Shown in pieces: positions 9,532 through 19,058 of a DNA stretch of 37,420 bases; the stretch's first letter is position 1, and each line of letters starts with the position of its first letter. The stretch lies in contig QNDS01000003.1 of NCBI GenBank assembly GCA_003644925.1, forward strand, positions 1-37,420, read 5' to 3'. Under the pieces are notes generated by a model. The model saw only the letters and a list, made by a program, of their open reading frames with translations, was not told the origin of the DNA and searched no databases. Source of the stretch: Candidatus Fermentibacterota bacterium (lineage in GTDB: Bacteria; Fermentibacterota; Fermentibacteria; Fermentibacterales; JCC-6). The translations under genes and the position numbers were made by a program.

Positions 9532-10017
9532 TCAGAAAAGATACGAACTGGTCACTCCAATCCAAAGGCCATCGAAGTCTATGATGTTGAATTTTGCCGA
9601 TAAGTCTGCAGTGCCGGTAAACAGGCTGAAGTCCTTGCCAAGTGAAATGTAAGCTCCCGGATAGGTTCCGTTCCAGACTGCGGTGAACTCATCATCAATT
9701 ACCATGGTCGCCTCAATCGCATAAACGGCTCCCCCTGCCCCGAATCTCAGACCGATCAAGCTGCGTGAAGCTCCGAGAGTAAGAGGTACTATTGAATATT
9801 CAAACCCCCTCGAAGAATCCGGATCAATTCTCAGCTCGCTGAACTGAAGTTCGCAGTCAATATCAGCGAAAGAGAGGCCGTACCTTGCTTTAACACCAAA
9901 GAGAAAACTCGTTTTCCACGGATCTCCCTCGTCCTGGACAGGAACGAAGGCTCCCATTGCAGGTCCTATCTCGAATGACATTAAGAAGACAAGAATTGGT
10001 AGAATAGAAAATGACAT
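9532..10017 (-). CDS. Predicted outer-membrane beta-barrel-like secreted protein
   Basis: 161 aa with N-terminal signal, alternating-hydrophobic strands and a C-terminal Phe (TSSYLF). Confidence 0.5.
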   Translation of the reverse strand: MSFSILPILVFLMSFEIGPAMGAFVPVQDEGDPWKTSFLFGVKARYGLSFADIDCELQFSELRIDPDSSRGFEYSIVPLTLGASRSLIGLRFGAGGAVYAIEATMVIDDEFTAVWNGTYPGAYISLGKDFSLFTGTADLSAKFNIIDFDGLWIGVTSSYLF

Positions 10018-10041
10018 GAAATTGCTCCCATCTATTAATTA

Positions 10042-11271
10042 CTATATCCTGAAGAGTATCTTTTCGCTGTTGAACATCCTCAGTGTCAGGTATATCAGAA
10101 TCGCTGATAATACGATACTGGACATACACGCCGTTGTGATACTGCTCCAGCTTGCACCCTGTATGAATATTTCCTTGAGAACAAGCAGAGAATTGATGAT
10201 GGGAGTCGATAGCATCCACTTTGGAGGCACATCTCCGGTCTGCATGGTTGCCATTCCCATTATCATGACAACGAAGTAAACCGGCATGATCATTCCCTGA
10301 CCCTCTTTTGCATTTCTCGCGAAAGTTGATACGATAAGAACCATGCTGGCCACAAGAACAGCCAGAGGGATGATAACGATAGCGAACTGGAGTATATGAA
10401 GTGTGCTCATACTGTAGCTCGAGATGGCTGCGCCCGATGCACCGAACATCCCCATAAAATATTTCGACCCGATGATGAGGCCTATTACTGAGCTTGCCGC
10501 TCCGACAATTGCGGCTATCATCACAGACATCATCTTGCCGATAACTATCGAAAGTCTGCTGACCTGATTAACCAGTGTCACGGCAAGAGTTCCCCTCTCC
10601 TTCTCACCGGCAACCGTATCAAGCCCTACTTTCATAGAATTTACAAAGAGGTAGATAATTATGAAGAAGGGAAGGAGAATACTGATTATCTTCCCTATCA
10701 CACTGCCTTCCTTAGCAAGATCGTACTGCATTGGAACTTCGTTTAAAGTGAATACTGTGAGTATCTCCTCCGAGAGGTCCCGCTCAAGGATTCTCTCTCT
10801 GACTATATCTCCATTGAGCGAAGCCATAACTTGACTGATCCTGCTGTAAGCGTGCTGTGAGTAATCTGCGGTGGAATTGAAATAGACACCAATATCGAAA
10901 GTGCTGCACCCGGCCAGGCTTTCATGTAAATTATCCGGCATTACAATTAGGAGTTCCTTTTCCTTCTCGGTTATGGCCAGTTTTATGGCATCAACCTCGC
11001 TTAACTGCACTATCTCAAGTTCAGTGTTGATCGATGATATTGCCTCTATGAAAGGACCCATAACAGTTTCGTTACCGATTCCTTCGTAAATGCAGATAGT
11101 CGATCTGAATGAAGTGATGTCAGAATCCCTGGATGCACCCATTTTTGCCATTACCGAGTACATCACTGGAAGCATGAGAAGAGGCAGGAGCACCAGCATG
11201 GCCAGCGTACGTCTGTCTGTGAAAATTCGCCTGAGTTCCTTTTTCAGAATGATGAAGCTGTCACTGAGCAT
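10042..11271 (-). CDS. ABC-2 type transporter permease (NatB-like)
   Basis: 409 aa; MLSDSFIILKKELRRIFTDRRTLAMLVLLPLLMLP start, multiple TM segments, VAGEKERGTLAVTLV motif. Confidence 0.88.
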   Translation of the reverse strand: MLSDSFIILKKELRRIFTDRRTLAMLVLLPLLMLPVMYSVMAKMGASRDSDITSFRSTICIYEGIGNETVMGPFIEAISSINTELEIVQLSEVDAIKLAITEKEKELLIVMPDNLHESLAGCSTFDIGVYFNSTADYSQHAYSRISQVMASLNGDIVRERILERDLSEEILTVFTLNEVPMQYDLAKEGSVIGKIISILLPFFIIIYLFVNSMKVGLDTVAGEKERGTLAVTLVNQVSRLSIVIGKMMSVMIAAIVGAASSVIGLIIGSKYFMGMFGASGAAISSYSMSTLHILQFAIVIIPLAVLVASMVLIVSTFARNAKEGQGMIMPVYFVVMIMGMATMQTGDVPPKWMLSTPIINSLLVLKEIFIQGASWSSITTACMSSIVLSAILIYLTLRMFNSEKILFRI

Positions 11272-12031
11272 GGCTCACCTCCCCCTCCGAATCCGGGAGA
11301 ATGTAACCGAAGAATACATCCTCAAGGCTGTCCGAGGAATTGTTCTCAAGAATGTCCTTAAGAGAACCAATCTCTTTCAATTCACCCTCAACCAGTATCC
11401 CGAATCTGTCACATATCTTTTCCGCTACATTCATAATGTGAGTGGATATCACGATCGTTTTTCCCGCCTGTGCATACTTCGTGAGAAAATCGGTCACCGA
11501 TTTTGACGTGATCACATCAAGACCGTTGGTCGGCTCATCGAAAATGATGACCTCAGGATCATGAATAAGGCTTATGGCGATGGCCGTCTTCTGCTTCATG
11601 CCAGTGGAAAGCTTGTCTATCTTCTTATGAATAAAATCCGACATCTGCAGCTCGTTGAAGAGGTAATCTTTCCGTAACTGTATATCATCCTTGTTCATCT
11701 TGTTTAGAGCACCGAAATAATCCATCATGTAATCAGGAGTAAAAAATCCATCCAGTTTCATGTCCGAAGTAAGGAAACCAATTCTGGACCTAATGGCTTT
11801 CTCATCATCCAGCACACTGTACTGGTCGATAAATACATTGCCGCTGGTGGGTTTTATCAGGGTGGATATGCATCTAAGTGTAGTGGTTTTGCCGGCACCG
11901 TTGGGGCCGAGAAGTCCGAAGATCTCGCCCGGGCTGCATTCAAACGAAACGTCCTTGACCGCTTCAACGGTCTCTGTGGCATGTTTTTTCCTGTTCCTGT
12001 ACACTTTGCGAAGATTTTCAACCCTTAGCAA
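11261..12031 (-). CDS. ABC transporter ATP-binding protein (NatA-like)
   Basis: Walker A GLLGPNGAGKTTT; signature LSTGMKQK; Walker B VIIFDEPTNGLD. Overlaps the permease by 11 nt. Confidence 0.95.
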   Translation of the reverse strand: MLRVENLRKVYRNRKKHATETVEAVKDVSFECSPGEIFGLLGPNGAGKTTTLRCISTLIKPTSGNVFIDQYSVLDDEKAIRSRIGFLTSDMKLDGFFTPDYMMDYFGALNKMNKDDIQLRKDYLFNELQMSDFIHKKIDKLSTGMKQKTAIAISLIHDPEVIIFDEPTNGLDVITSKSVTDFLTKYAQAGKTIVISTHIMNVAEKICDRFGILVEGELKEIGSLKDILENNSSDSLEDVFFGYILPDSEGEVSHAQ

Positions 12032-12129
12032 TTCATCCCCCTTTGTTACTGCCCTGAGAAAGTTTGAATACTGAATAATAGGAACGAAGACGTTTTAATG
12101 CAAACTAGCAAATAAAATAACCATAATTA

Positions 12130-12168
12130 GGGACGGAGGTAATTAGAATTTTCAATTACCTCCGTCCC
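12130..12168. repeat. REP-like hairpin copy 1 (upstream of RAYT)
   Basis: GGGACGGAGGTAATT (12130-12144) / AATTACCTCCGTCCC (12154-12168), perfect 15-bp arms around AGAATTTTC. Confidence 0.93.
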
Positions 12169-12210
12169 CAATCAATAGTCCTTGACAAATCAGAATATTA
12201 TACTATACAT

Positions 12211-12903
12211 ATGTTTAGTATGGCAAGAATAGCAAGAACAGTAGTACCGGGAATTCCTCATCACATTGTACAGCGGGGAAACAGAAATCAGAATGTGTTC
12301 TTTTCCAACTCCGACAGGCTCAGATACCTCTACCATCTTAAAAAGATTTCATATGAGTACGGAGTTTCTTTTCTTTCATACTGCCTTATGGACAATCATG
12401 TTCATCTGATTGCAATTCCAGAAAAGGATGATTCGTTCTCACTATGCTTCAGAAAAGCTCATTCGATCTACTCAAGGCATATCAACTCACAGTTCGACTG
12501 GCGTGGACACCTATGGCAGAACCGGTTTCATTCAAGCCCCCTTGGCCCTTCATACCTCTACAATGCGATTCGTTACGTCGAACAGAATCCTGTACGTGCT
12601 GGAATAGTCAGGAATGCATGGGACTACAGGTGGTCAAGTGCAGGTTTTCACGTTGAAATAGTACTTTCTGATCCTCTAGTTCAATTAGACAGTAGCCTGA
12701 ACTCCATTGTAGATGATTGGCGAGCATATCTTTCAATAAATCCGGATACCCTTCATTTATTAGAATTACGCAAAGCTGCTAAAAGAAACAGGCCAGTAGG
12801 CAAAAAACAGTTCATGAAAGAGATGAAAGACAGATTTGGTATTCCTCTTATTGCTCGAAAACCCGGCAGGCGTAACGAAGAAATTGAAAAGGGACGGAGG
12901 TAA
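12211..12903 (+). CDS. REP-associated tyrosine transposase (RAYT; Y1_Tnp / IS200-like HUH)
   Basis: MARIARTVVPGIPHHIVQRGNRNQNVFF...CLMDNHVHLIAIP (HUH) ...YVEQNPVRAGIV. Start may be the second ATG at 12220. Confidence 0.93.
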   Translation: MFSMARIARTVVPGIPHHIVQRGNRNQNVFFSNSDRLRYLYHLKKISYEYGVSFLSYCLMDNHVHLIAIPEKDDSFSLCFRKAHSIYSRHINSQFDWRGHLWQNRFHSSPLGPSYLYNAIRYVEQNPVRAGIVRNAWDYRWSSAGFHVEIVLSDPLVQLDSSLNSIVDDWRAYLSINPDTLHLLELRKAAKRNRPVGKKQFMKEMKDRFGIPLIARKPGRRNEEIEKGRR

Positions 12904-12929
12904 TTGAATTTTTCAATTACCTCCGTCCC
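12891..12929. repeat. REP-like hairpin copy 2 (overlaps RAYT 3' end)
   Basis: GGGACGGAGGTAATTGAA-TTT-TTCAATTACCTCCGTCCC: perfect 18-bp stem. RAYT stop codon (12901-12903) lies in the left arm. Confidence 0.95.
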
Positions 12930-12935
12930 TAATTA

Positions 12936-15900
12936 CTAAATTACGCGGAAGCGTTCGGTACCTATTTCAAGTATTTCCTTGCGGTACTCCTGGGAATGTG
13001 TCATCGGTGGCTGGATCGAAGCCGCCCTGGCATCGGCCGAAACGGAAATAAGCATTCCCCTGCCATCCCAGTTCCTCTCCTCCCCGGTATTCCAGTAGAA
13101 CCGTGCAAGATCTCCGAGTTTATCTCTTACAATACTATCAATACTCTCAACTGACGCATCAATACCGAATGCTCCTGCCAGAGCTTCAAGAACTTCCACA
13201 CCGGTTTTCCCCGACGGCGGTGCTACCGCTTTGGCGTACTCGATCAGGTTTCCTTCGAAGTTGCACCTTGATCCGGGAGTCTCAAGAAAAGTTGAACCCG
13301 GAAGTGTAACATCAGCGAACCTGGTTGTTTCGGTATCGGTCCAGTCCATGGCAGCAATGAAATCAGTATTACGGAACCAGGAACCCGGTCTGTTGTACTC
13401 CAACGGGTTCTCACCGATTATCAGCGCCGCTCTGATCGTACCTGCCTCAAGAATCTGCCACAGTTCCTGGCTTGTTGAAGCTCCGGGCAGCTTCTCGGCT
13501 GGAGCTGATCTACCAGGCAGGAATGCAGGATCGGCTCCCATTACCTCAAGACCTGCGCTGTTCGCAATCAGCCTGGGAAGAAGCACATCTGAAACCTTAC
13601 CCGCTTCTCTAAGCAGCAGGACCAGATCGGCGAATATTTCCATGTCATCCGGCGACGAACCCTGTGCTCTATCCGGACTGTGAATGAAAACAACATTTTC
13701 CGAATGACGGATAAGTTCAGCCGTTTCGTAAATATCTGATTCCTCCGCACCGGATCTGGCAGCTGATAATTCTACGGAAACCTCCCTGTTCAGAAGGAAC
13801 TCTTTGCCTCCGTCAATGTCTGCCGGAGAGACATCTCCATCATCTATGAGAACCTGCATAACAGCATTCCAGAAGATCGATGCCCTGCCTCTCATTGGAT
13901 CTACAGCAAGGGCTGCAAGGTGCTGATCCATAGAGTCAAGAGCTGAGTTCGAAACAATGAGCTTCGCCCCCTCCTTGACAGCCTGGATAACATCCACTGC
14001 AAGTATCAGATGATCAGATTGAAGGGATGTATTGTTGCAGATGATCAGATCAGCGTTTTCAAGACAGCTTCTGTCTGATGTGGAAGACGTGAAGCCGAAA
14101 GCAGGATCAAGGACACCGCTGCGCCCTCCGCCTGAGAGTATTGCGAGTGAGCCAATGTTGTTCGTCCCTATACCCTCCCTTGCAATTCTGCCTGCAAGGT
14201 AGAGTTCTTCATTTGTAAGTTCGGGGGATACGAAAACTGCAACGCTTTCGGGACCATGCTCATCGGCCACCTGCTTCAAAGATTCTACTATTCTTTCATT
14301 CGCCACCTCGAAACTCACCGGGCTGTAGGAATAGCCATCTTTCGCTGTTGGGCCTGTGAACCTTTTCTGCTTAATAAAATACTCCTGTCCGAACCGGCCG
14401 TATCTGCACAGATATTCTCCCGGTATTCCAGGCGATGCTATGAAATACCTTCCCTCACCAAAGGATCTTACGAGAATCTCACAGCCGAGCGAGCAGAAAC
14501 CGCAGTGAGTTTTTACATCTTCAGTTTCAAGACAGGCTCTTCCGGAGAAGGGGAATTTCACTGTAAGAGCTCCCGTCGGACAGGCATCAATACAGTTACC
14601 GCAGCTCACGCAGCTTGTTGAGACGAGAGGATCATTCATGGCAGGGCGCATTTCCGTTCTGAAACCCCTGCCGACAAATCCGATGGCAGAAACCGGCAGC
14701 ACTCTCGCGCATGTCCTGATGCATCTTGCGCAGAGAACGCACTTGTTAGGATCGTAGGAGATATACGGATGGCGGTCATCAACCTTGTGCTTTCGCACAT
14801 AACCCTTGAAATGCTCCATATCCACGCCGTATTCCTCACCGTAAAGCCTCAGGTCGCAGTCATCGAACCTCACGCAGCCGCATGACAGGCAGCGGTCGCA
14901 TTCATGCTCATTATCCTCGGGTTCAAAACCAGTTGCCACTTCAAGGAAGTTATTACGTCTGTCGTCCACATCTATCTGATGAACTTCGTGACGAGGTGAT
15001 TCTTTTATATCACCAAGCTCTGCTTTCCCGGGTTTTGACCAGAATTCCTTGTTGACAACGAAGGGATTTGGTTCAAGTTCCTCATTCAGAAGCCAGGCTT
15101 TTATTGCTTTTGCGGCTTTCTGCCCGTCTCTGATAGCATCGATGGCAACAGTGGGTCCATCATCAGCAGCATCTCCCCCTGCAAATACACCCTCAATATT
15201 GGTTTTCATTGTGTTTGCATCGATGACGTAGGTGTTCCACCTGGTAAGATCAAGCTCACCTTCATCTGTATCTACAAGACCGTCGAGAACGGTATTCTGA
15301 CCGATGGCAGAAATAGCAAGATCGCAGGGAAGATCGAATTCGGCACCCTCAATCGGGACCGGGCGACGTCTTCCGGAATCATCAGGCTCACCGAGCTTCA
15401 TCCTCTGGCAATGAAGGGCACTGATCATGCCGTTCTTCTTAATAATCCCAGTTGGAGCAGCCAGCTCCATTATTTCTATGCCCTCTTCCAGGCAATCTTC
15501 GATCTCCATCTTATCGGCAGGCATTTCAGCTTTAGTTCTCCTGTAGAGAACGATAACCTTATCAGCATTAAGCCTCCACGCCATCCGGGCGGCATCCATA
15601 GCGGTATTACCTCCGCCGACAACAACCACTGTCCCAGAGAGCAACGCGGGATCATCAGCTTTTTCAACAAGAAAATCTGCACCGGTTACTACGCCCTCTG
15701 TATCGAATTCACCTTCAACCCGCATGGCTTTTCCAGTCCAGGCTCCCGGACCAACAAAGACAGCGTCATGTTTTTCCCTCAGCTCCTCAAGGGTCACATC
15801 TTGTCCAACACGAACACCGCATCTGATCTCCGCACCTGTACGGCAGATATATTCAACCTCCCTGTCGAGTATCTCATCGGGAAGCCTGTATTCCGGAATA

Positions 15901-16601
15901 CCGTAACGCAGCATTCCACCGGTACGTTCTTTGGCTTCGTAAATAACAGGTTTTATCCCGCTTTTCCCCAGGAACCATGCAGCTGTGAGGCCTGCTGGTC
16001 CTGAGCCAATGATCGCAACAGTTTTTCCCGTATCAGGGGCACATTCAGGTACTGTATCGTACGCTTCCGGTGAATCGGAAACGAACCTTTTGATGTTGTT
16101 AATAGCGACGGGAGCATCTATATCCATTCTCCTGCACTCGTCCTCGCACTTGCGAACACAGACACGTGCACACATGGCTGGAAGCGGGTTCTTCTCGCGA
16201 ATGAGATCAACCGCCTTCTGATACTGCCCCATTGCGGATAGAGCTATGTATCCCTGAGCGTCAACACCTGCCGGGCAACCCTCCATACAGGGGGATATGC
16301 AATCCGCGTAATGATTGGAAAGCAGAAGTTCCAGAGCAGTTTTCCGGGATGCAAGGATTCTTTCGTTCCTTGTTTCGATCTCCATATCCTGCGCAATGCG
16401 CGTGGCGCATGCTGGAACCAGGTTACCTCTGCCCTTAACCTGCACAACACATACAAAACAGGAGCCGTACGGCTCCAGCTCCGGTGAGTGGCACAGGGTT
16501 GGGATACTGTCCAATCCATTCTCATGGACCACCTCAAGAATAGTCTTTCCTGGAGTGGCCTCGATCTCCTTACCGTTGATCTTTAATCTGATCTTATCCA
16601 T
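12936..16601 (-). CDS. Multidomain oxidoreductase: NuoG-type 2Fe-2S N-terminus + GltD/NfnB-like FAD/NAD(P) module + 2x[4Fe-4S] + molybdopterin-oxidoreductase-like domain (Stn-type transhydrogenase subunit C-like)
   Basis: N-term CHSPELEPYGSCFVC; GltD module VAIIGSGPAGLTAAWFLGKSG, GGGNTAMDAARMAWRL; CVLCARCIRTC and CVSCGNCIDACP; THCGFCSLGCEI followed by a MopB-like region. Confidence 0.85.
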   Translation of the reverse strand: MDKIRLKINGKEIEATPGKTILEVVHENGLDSIPTLCHSPELEPYGSCFVCVVQVKGRGNLVPACATRIAQDMEIETRNERILASRKTALELLLSNHYADCISPCMEGCPAGVDAQGYIALSAMGQYQKAVDLIREKNPLPAMCARVCVRKCEDECRRMDIDAPVAINNIKRFVSDSPEAYDTVPECAPDTGKTVAIIGSGPAGLTAAWFLGKSGIKPVIYEAKERTGGMLRYGIPEYRLPDEILDREVEYICRTGAEIRCGVRVGQDVTLEELREKHDAVFVGPGAWTGKAMRVEGEFDTEGVVTGADFLVEKADDPALLSGTVVVVGGGNTAMDAARMAWRLNADKVIVLYRRTKAEMPADKMEIEDCLEEGIEIMELAAPTGIIKKNGMISALHCQRMKLGEPDDSGRRRPVPIEGAEFDLPCDLAISAIGQNTVLDGLVDTDEGELDLTRWNTYVIDANTMKTNIEGVFAGGDAADDGPTVAIDAIRDGQKAAKAIKAWLLNEELEPNPFVVNKEFWSKPGKAELGDIKESPRHEVHQIDVDDRRNNFLEVATGFEPEDNEHECDRCLSCGCVRFDDCDLRLYGEEYGVDMEHFKGYVRKHKVDDRHPYISYDPNKCVLCARCIRTCARVLPVSAIGFVGRGFRTEMRPAMNDPLVSTSCVSCGNCIDACPTGALTVKFPFSGRACLETEDVKTHCGFCSLGCEILVRSFGEGRYFIASPGIPGEYLCRYGRFGQEYFIKQKRFTGPTAKDGYSYSPVSFEVANERIVESLKQVADEHGPESVAVFVSPELTNEELYLAGRIAREGIGTNNIGSLAILSGGGRSGVLDPAFGFTSSTSDRSCLENADLIICNNTSLQSDHLILAVDVIQAVKEGAKLIVSNSALDSMDQHLAALAVDPMRGRASIFWNAVMQVLIDDGDVSPADIDGGKEFLLNREVSVELSAARSGAEESDIYETAELIRHSENVVFIHSPDRAQGSSPDDMEIFADLVLLLREAGKVSDVLLPRLIANSAGLEVMGADPAFLPGRSAPAEKLPGASTSQELWQILEAGTIRAALIIGENPLEYNRPGSWFRNTDFIAAMDWTDTETTRFADVTLPGSTFLETPGSRCNFEGNLIEYAKAVAPPSGKTGVEVLEALAGAFGIDASVESIDSIVRDKLGDLARFYWNTGEERNWDGRGMLISVSADARAASIQPPMTHSQEYRKEILEIGTERFRVI

Positions 16602-16610
16602 TGGCCGCTC

Positions 16611-18392
16611 CTACCTTGTAATTACTGCGCCGAAGTTGCAGCTTGTCATACACTTGCCACAATTAACGCAGGCTTCGATGTTAATCACGTGAACTTCTTT
16701 TACTTTGCCTGAAATGGCATCTACCGGACAGTTCTTAGCACAGAGAGTACACCCAACACACTTATCCGGGATGATATAGAATTCTACAAGCGCCTGGCAT
16801 TCACCGGCGGGACACTTCTTCTCGTGAATATGAGCATTATACTCGTCAAGGTAGTAGCGGATCGTTGTCTGTACCGGGTTAGGAGCGGTCTGTCCCAATC
16901 CGCATAGACTTGCTTCCTTTATCTGGATAGACAGCTGCTCGAGTTTTTCAATGTCCTCCGGCTCACCCTCTCCCCGGGTCAGTCTTTCCAGGATCTCAAG
17001 CATTCTCAGGGTCCCAATCCTGCAGAAAGTACATTTACCGCAGGATTCCTTCTGTGTGAAATCAAGGAAAAATCTTGCTATTTCAACCATGCATATATCC
17101 TCATCCATAACAACCATGCCGCCGGAGCCCATGATAGCGCCGGTGGCGGGGATGGATTCGAAATCCACGGGAGTATCCTTCATAGAAGCGGGGATGCAGC
17201 CTCCTGAGGGTCCGCCCATCTGAACAGCTTTGAATTCCTTCCCTTCCTTGATCCCTCCACCTATCTTGAAAACGAGATCCTCGATTGTTGTACCCATTGG
17301 AACTTCAGCCAGTCCTCCATGAACCACTTTCCCGGCCAGCGCGAATACCTTGGTTCCGGGACTTTTTTCTGTTCCGAAGGCTGTATAGGCTTCAGCACCA
17401 TTGCATATTATCCAGGGTACGTTCGCAAAGGTCTCAACATTGTTATTATTGGTAGGTTTCTGCCACAGACCCTTCTCCGCAGGAAATGGCGGGCGTATAC
17501 GGGGCATCCCGCGTTCTCCTTCGATAGATGCAAACAATGCGGTTTCTTCTCCGCAGACGAAAGCTCCCGCGCCCTGCTTTATCTTCAGGTCGAAATCGAA
17601 TCCGCTGCCGATGATATTCGTTCCAAGGTACCCCCGCTGTCTGGCCTCCGCAATGGCTATTTCCAGCCTGTGAATAGCCAGAGGATACTCGGCTCTGCAA
17701 TAGATATATCCGAATGTTGCTCCTATAGCCTTTGCGCAGATTATCATCCCTTCAAGGATCGCGTGGGGATCGCCCTCAAGAACCGACCTGTCCATGAACG
17801 CTCCGGGATCACCTTCATCAGCGTTGCAGACAACATATTTCTGATCTCCCTCATTCGCTGCAGCGAAGGACCACTTCAGACCTGTAGGGAATCCCGCTCC
17901 TCCGCGTCCGCGCAGCCCCGAGTCCTTGATGGTCTGGATTATCTCCGAAGGGGTCATTTCAGTAAGAGCTTTCCTAACTCCCTGATAACCTCCAGCGTTC
18001 TCGTAGTCTTCTATCGATTCGGGATCTATCGTACCGCAGTTGCGAAGTACGATTCTCTCCTGAAGATCAAGGAAATCAGACTCAGAACCGCAGGTGCTCC
18101 CATCAGGCCAGCAGGCATAAACAAGATTATCATCATCAATTACTTCGTTACCAAGAATGTGCTTACTGAAGATCTCCTCTGCAGATTCGGGGGTTACTCC
18201 GCCGTAGAATACTCTACTGTCCCCTTCTCTCACTTCAACCAGCGGCTCTCTGTAGCACATACCTATGCAGCCTGTTCTTGTAAGCATGCAAACATCAGGG
18301 TTAGCTGCTGCGAGTACAGAAAGTTTGTCGTAAGCCGCCTGAGCGCCGGCGGATAAACCGCAAGTACCCATTCCTACCACTATTTTCTTCAT
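16611..18392 (-). CDS. NuoF/HydB-like NADH-binding flavoprotein with N-terminal thioredoxin-like 2Fe-2S and C-terminal 2x[4Fe-4S]
   Basis: GLRGRGGAGFPTGLKW, VVCNADEGDPGAFMDR, CGEETALFASIEG, CGKCTFCRIGT, CVGCTLCAKNCPVDAI, CVNCGKCMTSC. Confidence 0.95.
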   Translation of the reverse strand: MKKIVVGMGTCGLSAGAQAAYDKLSVLAAANPDVCMLTRTGCIGMCYREPLVEVREGDSRVFYGGVTPESAEEIFSKHILGNEVIDDDNLVYACWPDGSTCGSESDFLDLQERIVLRNCGTIDPESIEDYENAGGYQGVRKALTEMTPSEIIQTIKDSGLRGRGGAGFPTGLKWSFAAANEGDQKYVVCNADEGDPGAFMDRSVLEGDPHAILEGMIICAKAIGATFGYIYCRAEYPLAIHRLEIAIAEARQRGYLGTNIIGSGFDFDLKIKQGAGAFVCGEETALFASIEGERGMPRIRPPFPAEKGLWQKPTNNNNVETFANVPWIICNGAEAYTAFGTEKSPGTKVFALAGKVVHGGLAEVPMGTTIEDLVFKIGGGIKEGKEFKAVQMGGPSGGCIPASMKDTPVDFESIPATGAIMGSGGMVVMDEDICMVEIARFFLDFTQKESCGKCTFCRIGTLRMLEILERLTRGEGEPEDIEKLEQLSIQIKEASLCGLGQTAPNPVQTTIRYYLDEYNAHIHEKKCPAGECQALVEFYIIPDKCVGCTLCAKNCPVDAISGKVKEVHVINIEACVNCGKCMTSCNFGAVITR

Positions 18393-18442
18393 TCATTGCT
18401 CCAGACATTTTTCACAAAAGGACAGTTCGTATGATTATCAGA

Positions 18443-18961
18443 TCAGATACCCTCTGCAGTTACTGCGATTGAATCGGTATTTGCATCGGCCATCTTTCTG
18501 TAATTGCGAAGGATCTTCCGAACAGAGGCGGGTGTAAGGCTGCCGTGTGTATCGTCGTTGATCATTATGACAGGTGCAAGTGAACAACACCCTATACATG
18601 CCACAGTATTGAGAGTGAACAATCCATCTTCAGTAGTACCGTCCACTTCGATACCCAGCTCATCTTCGACCGTTTCCCTTATCAGTTTTGCCCCCGAAAC
18701 ATGGCAGGCCGTTCCCGCACATACACGGATAACGTATTTACCCATGGGCTGCAGCCTGAACTGGCTGTAGAATGTAATGACTCCGTATATATCGGATTCA
18801 GGTATGGCTGTTACGCCGGCTATATAGTTTATTGCGCGCCTTGGAATGTACCCGAAATGTTCCTGGGCAGACTGAAGAAGGGGTATAAGCTCTCCGGGAG
18901 CTCCATTATATCTCCACAGTCTGTAGTTGAAATTCTCCTGTTTTGCAGCCGTTTTCATCAC
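18443..18961 (-). CDS. NuoE/HydC-like [2Fe-2S] thioredoxin-like subunit
   Basis: RRAINYIAGVTAIPESDIYGVITFYSQFRLQPMGKYVIRVCAGTACHVSGAKLI...FTLNTVACIGCCSLAPVIMIND. Confidence 0.95.
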   Translation of the reverse strand: MMKTAAKQENFNYRLWRYNGAPGELIPLLQSAQEHFGYIPRRAINYIAGVTAIPESDIYGVITFYSQFRLQPMGKYVIRVCAGTACHVSGAKLIRETVEDELGIEVDGTTEDGLFTLNTVACIGCCSLAPVIMINDDTHGSLTPASVRKILRNYRKMADANTDSIAVTAEGI

Positions 18962-19058
18962 TCCCTTCTCGCACCTTTCTTTGTATATCAGGTGCAGGAT
19001 TCAGTGCGAACAACATGGTTGCACCGCTCCTGTGAAAGTAAGAAGTTCTTCAGTAAAA

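Noticed and set aside
17319-18356. 345-aa plus-strand ORF opposite the NuoF/HydB-like gene
   Set aside because: Antisense to a strongly recognised CDS, no recognisable domain, biased composition; shadow ORF. The same applies to 7506-8168, 8187-8909, 20231-21115, 15411-16004 and most small tracked ORFs.
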